A DNA stretch of 39,296 nt from Flavobacteriales bacterium. GTDB taxonomy: Bacteria > Bacteroidota > Bacteroidia > Flavobacteriales > Flavobacteriaceae. Below the pieces are notes generated by a model. The model made no database searches, was not told where the DNA came from, and worked only from the letters and a program-made list of their open reading frames with translations. The stretch is taken from assembly GCA_026993355.1 (NCBI GenBank), contig JALWTX010000017.1, positions 1 through 39,296 of the forward strand, written 5' to 3'. The position numbers and the translations under genes are program-made. Of the stretch, positions 34,675-39,296 are shown piece after piece (the stretch's first letter is position 1; every line of letters starts with the position of its first letter).

Positions 34675-35097
34675 TTATATTTCAATTTTTATAACCTCCA
34701 CCCCTGCTTTCTCTAAAAATTCCAAACCTGTTTTGTCACTGTAAGCTTCAGTATAAAATACTTTTTTGATACCGGATTGGTAGATTAATTTGCTGCATTC
34801 TTTACACGGAGACAATGTAACATAAAGACTGGCTCCATTACTATTTTGTGTTGAAGCTGCCACTTTAGTAATAGCATTGGCCTCAGCATGTAAAACATGC
34901 CATTTGGTAAGTCCGTTTTCATCTTCACATACATTTTCAAAACCACTTGGCGTGCCATTATAACCATCCGATATAATGCGCTTGTTTTTTACAATTAACG
35001 CACCGACTTGCTTACGTTTACAATAAGATAATTTGCGCCATTCCATCGCCATTTTCATATAAGCTAAATCATGCTTGGTTATATTTTTTTGAGACAT
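34675..35097 (-). CDS. dCMP deaminase / ComEB-like cytidine-deaminase-family protein
   Basis: 140 residues; converts dCMP to dUMP, feeding dTTP synthesis. Zinc-binding motifs: HAEANAI (His70, Glu72 as proton shuttle) and SPCKECSKLI (Cys98 and Cys101). DGYNGTPSGFENVCED is typical of dCMP deaminases. First gene of a minus-strand operon; its TAA (34675-34677) is 1 bp from the ATG of the protease gene. In Bacillus the homologue is ComEB, but the enzymatic role is the safer call. A TAATTTTG promoter element lies upstream. Confidence 0.93.
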   Translation of the reverse strand: MSQKNITKHDLAYMKMAMEWRKLSYCKRKQVGALIVKNKRIISDGYNGTPSGFENVCEDENGLTKWHVLHAEANAITKVAASTQNSNGASLYVTLSPCKECSKLIYQSGIKKVFYTEAYSDKTGLEFLEKAGVEVIKIEI

Positions 35098-35120
35098 GTA
35101 AATGAAATTATTTAAAAACT

Positions 35121-35128
35121 CAAAATTA
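35121..35128 (-). promoter_or_regulatory. -7 promoter element of the dCMP deaminase operon
   Basis: TAATTTTG on the minus strand, 23 bp before ATG 35097. Full TAnnTTTG; -33 region only TTTC near 35150. Confidence 0.4.
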
Positions 35129-35351
35129 CAATTTTTTTTACCGAACTTGAAACACTTTAAGTTTAAATTATACTTTAGGGATCAAATACTTACAAATTTG
35201 GAAATAGATGTTTTTTAATAAAAAAAACAGTTCATCAAAATAGAAAAACGGAATAACTGACAAAAATCATATTTAGCTGATATTCAAGAGCTGTCCATAA
35301 AAAAAACTTAAAATATATATCAAATACAGTTTATTTTTTGATAAAAAAGTA

Positions 35352-35359
35352 TATTTTTG
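35352..35359 (+). promoter_or_regulatory. -7 promoter element of gdhA
   Basis: TATTTTTG, 34 bp before ATG 35394; TTTA, not TTTG, lies near the -33 position. The remaining gap (35129-35351) is AT-rich and shows no other feature. Confidence 0.45.
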
Positions 35360-35393
35360 AGCATTAAAAAAACAATTTTCAAAATCTATTGCG

Positions 35394-36749
35394 ATGAAAA
35401 ATAAATATCAAGACAAAATTGATAGTTTCATGGATTATGCTAAAATGCGTAATCCTAATGAACCCGAATTTTTGCAAGCTGTCAAAGAAGTTGCAGAAGC
35501 CATTATTCCCTTTATAGAAGAAAATCCAAAATATCAAGGTAAAAAACTTCTTGAAAGAATGATTGAACCCGAACGCAGCATTTCATTTCGTGTGCCTTGG
35601 GTAGATGATAAAGGCGAAATACAAGTAAACAGAGGTTACCGTATCCAATTTAATTCAGCCATTGGGCCTTACAAAGGCGGATTACGTTTTCATCCAACGG
35701 TCAATCAAAGTATTTTAAAATTTTTAGGCTTTGAACAAATTTTTAAAAATGCCTTGACAACTTTGCCTATGGGAGGTGGAAAAGGCGGTTCTGATTTCAA
35801 TCCGAAAGGAAAATCGGATGCCGAAGTGATGCGTTTTGCACAAGCCTTTATGAGTGAACTATTTAGACATATCGGTCCTAATATTGACGTTCCTGCCGGT
35901 GATATAGGTGTTGGTGGACGCGAAATCGGTTATTTATTTGGTCAATATAAAAAATTAACCAAAGAATTCTCCGGTGTTTTAACCGGCAAAGGCCTTTCTT
36001 TTGGTGGTTCGTTAATTAGACCGGAAGCCACTGGATTTGGCGTGGTTTATTTTGCCGAACAAATGCTGAAAGACAAAGGCATGGATATAAAAGACAAAGT
36101 TATTGCCGTATCCGGTTTTGGGAATGTTGCCTGGGGAGCTATCACCAAAGCTAATCAATTAGGTGCTAAAGTTGTCACTATTTCAGGTCCTGATGGCTAT
36201 ATTTATGATCCGGAAGGTATCTCGGGTAAAAAGATTGATTATTTATTACGCCTTAGAGCTACTAATAATGATGTAGTTGCCCCTTATGCTGATCAATTCC
36301 CGGAAGCCACTTTTTATCCCGGGAAAAAACCTTGGGAGCAAAAAGTAGATATAGCCATGCCATGTGCCACCCAAAATGAATTGCAAAAAGAAGATGCTGA
36401 AAAATTGGTTAACAATGGGGTTATAGCCGTGGTTGAAGGCGCCAATATGCCTTCTACACCTGATGCTATTAAAATATTTAAAGAAGCAAAAATTTTATAT
36501 TCACCCGGCAAGGCTTCAAATGCCGGTGGTGTGGCTGTTTCCGGACTGGAAATGAGTCAAAATTCTATGCGTTTCAATTGGACAGCCGAAGAAGTTGATG
36601 CCAAACTTAAACATATTATGAAACAAATACATGATAATGCAGTCAAGTATGGTAAACAACCCGATGGTTGGGTCGATTATGAAAAAGGCGCCAATATTGC
36701 CGGCTTTGTTAAAGTAGCCGATGCCATGTTAGCGCAAGGCGTGGTTTAA
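35394..36749 (+). CDS. gdhA: NADP-specific glutamate dehydrogenase
   Basis: Makes glutamate from 2-oxoglutarate and ammonium, cytoplasmic hexamer. 451 residues, as in E. coli (447). GYRIQFNSAIGPYKGGLRFH (substrate pocket), LPMGGGKGGSDFNPKGKSDA with the catalytic Lys130, PAGDIGVGGREIGYLFGQYK, the nucleotide domain GFGNVAWGAI, and the end NAGGVAVSGLEMSQNSMRFN are all present. The long subfamily with NPEFLQAV-like N-terminus is the NADPH biosynthetic type. The gene stands alone, with a terminator 28 bp after its stop. Confidence 0.96.
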   Translation: MKNKYQDKIDSFMDYAKMRNPNEPEFLQAVKEVAEAIIPFIEENPKYQGKKLLERMIEPERSISFRVPWVDDKGEIQVNRGYRIQFNSAIGPYKGGLRFHPTVNQSILKFLGFEQIFKNALTTLPMGGGKGGSDFNPKGKSDAEVMRFAQAFMSELFRHIGPNIDVPAGDIGVGGREIGYLFGQYKKLTKEFSGVLTGKGLSFGGSLIRPEATGFGVVYFAEQMLKDKGMDIKDKVIAVSGFGNVAWGAITKANQLGAKVVTISGPDGYIYDPEGISGKKIDYLLRLRATNNDVVAPYADQFPEATFYPGKKPWEQKVDIAMPCATQNELQKEDAEKLVNNGVIAVVEGANMPSTPDAIKIFKEAKILYSPGKASNAGGVAVSGLEMSQNSMRFNWTAEEVDAKLKHIMKQIHDNAVKYGKQPDGWVDYEKGANIAGFVKVADAMLAQGVV

Positions 36750-36776
36750 TGTTTTTATATTATAATTTTCATTAAT

Positions 36777-36805
36777 AGGAGGCTGTCCGGTTTGGACAGC
36801 CTCCT
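36777..36805 (+). terminator. Terminator of gdhA
   Basis: AGGAGGCTGTCC and GGACAGCCTCCT form a perfect 12-bp stem with loop GGTTT, followed by TTCTTTT. The stem core GGCTGTCC/GGACAGCC also occurs in the hairpin at 16540-16573. Confidence 0.85.
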
Positions 36806-37002
36806 TTCTTTTACTAATAAATAATTATGATTATAAAAATTACTTAAAATATTAGAATGGCACCTATTTAATAATGATTTTCAAAGAATTATGGAAAATA
36901 AATAAAAAATTTTGTAAGGAAATTTACTTTTTCCCGAACTAATTAAAAGGAAATTAAAAGGCCTTTATTCCGCTTATTTTTTATTAACTTAATTCTTTCA
37001 TT

Positions 37003-39150
37003 ATGAAAAAAATAATTAAATTTTTTACCGTTTTTATGCTTGTAAGCATATCTCCGAAATTAAACGCGCAAATTGTCATTGCCAATGATAGTATCTTTAA
37101 TACAGCGGATCAAATGCTGTTGGCAAATGAACTTTTTGAAAGTGGTGAACCTTGGTCTGAAGCATTAGGGAACAATTTAGACTTATTAGACCCAATGATT
37201 CCGGATACGCCAACCCCTTTTGAATATGTAACCGGGATAGAAAGTTATGAATATTCCAGATATTTATTAAACACTTTAAATGGTCGTTCAGGAATGGGGC
37301 TTCATATGATGTGGTCGCCGGTTATAATAGAAAAAGCAGCCATGCAACCAGCTTCTTTTGATGGACAATTTACCGGTGGAAATCCTAATGGCTTCAAAGA
37401 AGATGATATGCTCATGATGATGATTGGAAATTTTGGAACCAATGCCAATTTCACCCCTTTTGAAAATCCATTTCCTCAATTTGCTGATTTTATAGAAGGC
37501 AATAATAATTTACCGCAGCCGGTCGCAGCCGGGTTTGGACATAATTTTGCTTCAACGCGTTGGGACAGGTCTTTAATGGACAAAACTTTAAATTTAGGTG
37601 CCATGGGCCAGTCTGCCGCCAAACAATACCTTTGGGCACAAGATATGCTAAGTGCTTTTCACGACAGCAACGATCAGACCATTGAAGCCACTGGTGCCAA
37701 TTCGCCAGACTTGCCTAACAGTCCTATATTTGACCCAAACAACGATATTTTTTATGGCGGAAATAATGTCGATGGCTTTATAGGACAAGTCTTAACGGCG
37801 GAATCCATTAATAAAACTAAACTTATCATCACCAAATTAGCTTATGATGGGACCAGTTTAGGGATGGTAGATCCTGCCAACTACAATCCAATGAATGGCA
37901 GTCCCATTCAATATTTTCCGACCAAAATTGCTGTAACTGAAACGAATGTAGCGACAGGTTTACCACCCAAATGGGACACTTTTACGGTGACTGATGCCAC
38001 CAGTAAAATTTTTGATCAATGGTCTTACTTATTAGCAACAAGCAGTTATATGGATATGATGGATCCGAATAACACCGGCGATGCTGCCCATTTGGCTTAT
38101 CGTGAAGTATTCGATGGTTATCCTTTTCCTGATGCCATGCAAAACACCGGCACCCCCGGACCTTATGATTTAATGAAGGGAGCCAGTAAAGTCATTTTTA
38201 TGAATTTGATGGTCATGCATTTCAATAATTCTGCCGGAACTTTTGTAGATAGTGCCAACCTTAATAATACAGGGCAGCCCGTACAAGATAATGTAATTGA
38301 AGCTTTAAATGCCGGATATATATTGGTGACTTTAGATAAATTTATCCCACAATTCAATGGCACACAACTTGCTACAATGGCCACAAACGCTTTAAATAGT
38401 CAGGTTAACTTTATTCTTAACAACTTTAAAGATCCTTCCGGCGGTTTTTATAACGCTTTTACCATAGGAACAGGTCCGGACAATTCAGCTAAAAAACTTC
38501 TCACAAATGCTGCTATAGTCAGAGGTTTATATGCTGCCTACCACCAAACCAATAATCCAACTTATTTAACCGAAGCAAATGCTGGTTTTAATTTTATCAT
38601 TAATCAATTTTATGTTCCTTCTGATGGGGTTTTCAAAACCACTGAAGGTAGTATAAATGCCATTTATACGCCAAAAAATTTAGGCGTACTAACAGGCTTA
38701 TTACGGGAAGCCAATCTAATAGGCGGTAAAACCAATGCTAAAGATATATACACTACAGTTTTTAAAAACATATTTAACAAAACTATTTTGTCCGAAGCAG
38801 AAGCTACCGGAGAAACCGGAGGGGATTCGGATGGAGATGGCATTCCATATATCCAAGGGGGAACCAAACCTTTTGTTTTTGCCGCTGAAGCCAAACTTGA
38901 GTTGCCAACTGCTATTAACGATTATAGTAAACATAATTTTACCCTCTACCCAAATCCGGTAAAAGACCGCATCTACATTAAAAGTAAAGACCAACAAAAA
39001 GTTAAAACATTTAAAATTTTGAATTTGACCGGTCAAACAGTACTAAAAGGGACCATTTACAATGAACAGATTAATGTTACCCCATTAAAAAAAGGTCTTT
39101 ATCTCTTGCAACTAGACAAACACCAAATGATTAAATTATTAAAGAAATAG
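37003..39150 (+). CDS. T9SS-exported protein with C-terminal sorting domain and alpha-helical barrel-like region
   Basis: 715 residues. The signal peptide is MKKIIKFFTVFMLVSISPKLNAQ. The last about 75 residues are a type IX secretion sorting domain, type A: FTLYPNPVKDRIYIKSKDQQ, ILNLTGQTVLKGTI, LKKGLYLLQLD, MIKLLKK. Between them, residues about 25-635 are not a family I can name. The part at about 480-570 (GGFYNAFTIGTGPDNSAKKL; RGLYAAYHQTNNPTYLTEAN; FNFIINQFYVPSDGVFKTTE; LGVLTGLLREANL) looks like repeated helices of an (alpha/alpha)6 barrel as in GH76-type or other glycan-active enzymes. A DGDGIPY Ca-type loop lies at about 607-613. So it is probably secreted to the surface, of unknown activity. 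Confidence 0.8.
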   Translation: MKKIIKFFTVFMLVSISPKLNAQIVIANDSIFNTADQMLLANELFESGEPWSEALGNNLDLLDPMIPDTPTPFEYVTGIESYEYSRYLLNTLNGRSGMGLHMMWSPVIIEKAAMQPASFDGQFTGGNPNGFKEDDMLMMMIGNFGTNANFTPFENPFPQFADFIEGNNNLPQPVAAGFGHNFASTRWDRSLMDKTLNLGAMGQSAAKQYLWAQDMLSAFHDSNDQTIEATGANSPDLPNSPIFDPNNDIFYGGNNVDGFIGQVLTAESINKTKLIITKLAYDGTSLGMVDPANYNPMNGSPIQYFPTKIAVTETNVATGLPPKWDTFTVTDATSKIFDQWSYLLATSSYMDMMDPNNTGDAAHLAYREVFDGYPFPDAMQNTGTPGPYDLMKGASKVIFMNLMVMHFNNSAGTFVDSANLNNTGQPVQDNVIEALNAGYILVTLDKFIPQFNGTQLATMATNALNSQVNFILNNFKDPSGGFYNAFTIGTGPDNSAKKLLTNAAIVRGLYAAYHQTNNPTYLTEANAGFNFIINQFYVPSDGVFKTTEGSINAIYTPKNLGVLTGLLREANLIGGKTNAKDIYTTVFKNIFNKTILSEAEATGETGGDSDGDGIPYIQGGTKPFVFAAEAKLELPTAINDYSKHNFTLYPNPVKDRIYIKSKDQQKVKTFKILNLTGQTVLKGTIYNEQINVTPLKKGLYLLQLDKHQMIKLLKK

Positions 39151-39171
39151 GTTTAAATCATTTTCTAGATT

Positions 39172-39294
39172 TGACTAGTCCTAAATAACCGTTACAGGTT
39201 TTTAGCAAAATTAATTAAATTATTAACTAAAACCGCAGAAAGAAATTTCTTTCTGTGGTTTTTTTGATTTATATGTTCTTATTTTAATATCACT
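39172..39294. repeat. 123-bp terminal inverted repeat, right copy
   Basis: Exact reverse complement of 1-123, with two further bases (TT) to the end of the window. It starts 21 bp after the stop of the T9SS gene, so no coding sequence is cut on this side. The inner edge is TGACTAGTCC preceded by ...CTAGATT; on the left the preceding bases are ...TCAAAA, so the two copies sit at different sites. Confidence 0.85.
39229..39262 (+). terminator. Terminator-like hairpin inside right repeat
   Basis: Same 17-bp, almost loop-free stem as at 33-66, here acting rightwards, followed by T run. Would stop transcription of the T9SS gene, which has no other terminator. Confidence 0.65.
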
Positions 39295-39296
39295 TT

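Overview
The window looks like chromosomal DNA from a member of the Bacteroidota, most likely a Flavobacteriia-like aerobe. The signs are AT-rich DNA, a T9SS C-terminal sorting domain (37003-39150), an OmpA protein with thrombospondin type-3 repeats (16593-17945), Bacteroidota-type promoters (TTTG / TAnnTTTG), the DUF4293 gene divergent from rho, a Rho with a long low-complexity insertion, and a YugP-type Zn peptidase. Nearly all genes are housekeeping genes, so this is not a phage or plasmid.

Layout. 1-123 is a repeat that reappears, inverted and identical, at 39172-39294. 121-9094 is mostly minus strand: a hypothetical secreted protein that ends exactly at the repeat, an SSAT-like GNAT, an acyl-CoA dehydrogenase, a ComEA-like helix-hairpin-helix protein, an AGCS Na+/amino-acid symporter, folA (plus strand), an NhaP-type antiporter, a TPR protein and DUF4293. 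9281-16521 has rho, ruvB and queG on plus, and a lipoprotein, a bPH protein, an amphipathic coiled-coil protein, upp and a Zn peptidase on minus. 16593-19208 carries OmpA and kbl on minus. 19492-29982 is a complex I operon, nuoABCD-HIJKLMN, followed by a small unknown gene and a strong terminator. 30229-32091 holds tRNA-Leu and tRNA-Gly (minus), a membrane-anchored MTA/SAH nucleosidase, two identical tRNA-Glu genes and rpsT. 32093-35097 is a minus-strand operon (dCMP deaminase, S41 protease, LuxE-like acyl-protein synthetase). The window ends with gdhA and a T9SS-exported protein.

The most notable biology is the complex I operon. nuoE, nuoF and nuoG (the NADH-oxidising module) are absent, and a 262-bp spacer with a degenerate palindromic repeat sits where they would be. 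A conserved-looking 106-residue protein of unknown function closes the operon. This suggests an 11-subunit complex that takes electrons from something other than NADH through NuoEF, unless EFG lie elsewhere in the genome. The second notable structure is the 123-bp inverted terminal repeat, which carries a strong terminator hairpin at its inner side. It is best explained as the same end of a multicopy element (probably an insertion sequence) at which the assembly stopped on both sides. One copy appears to cut off the leftmost gene.
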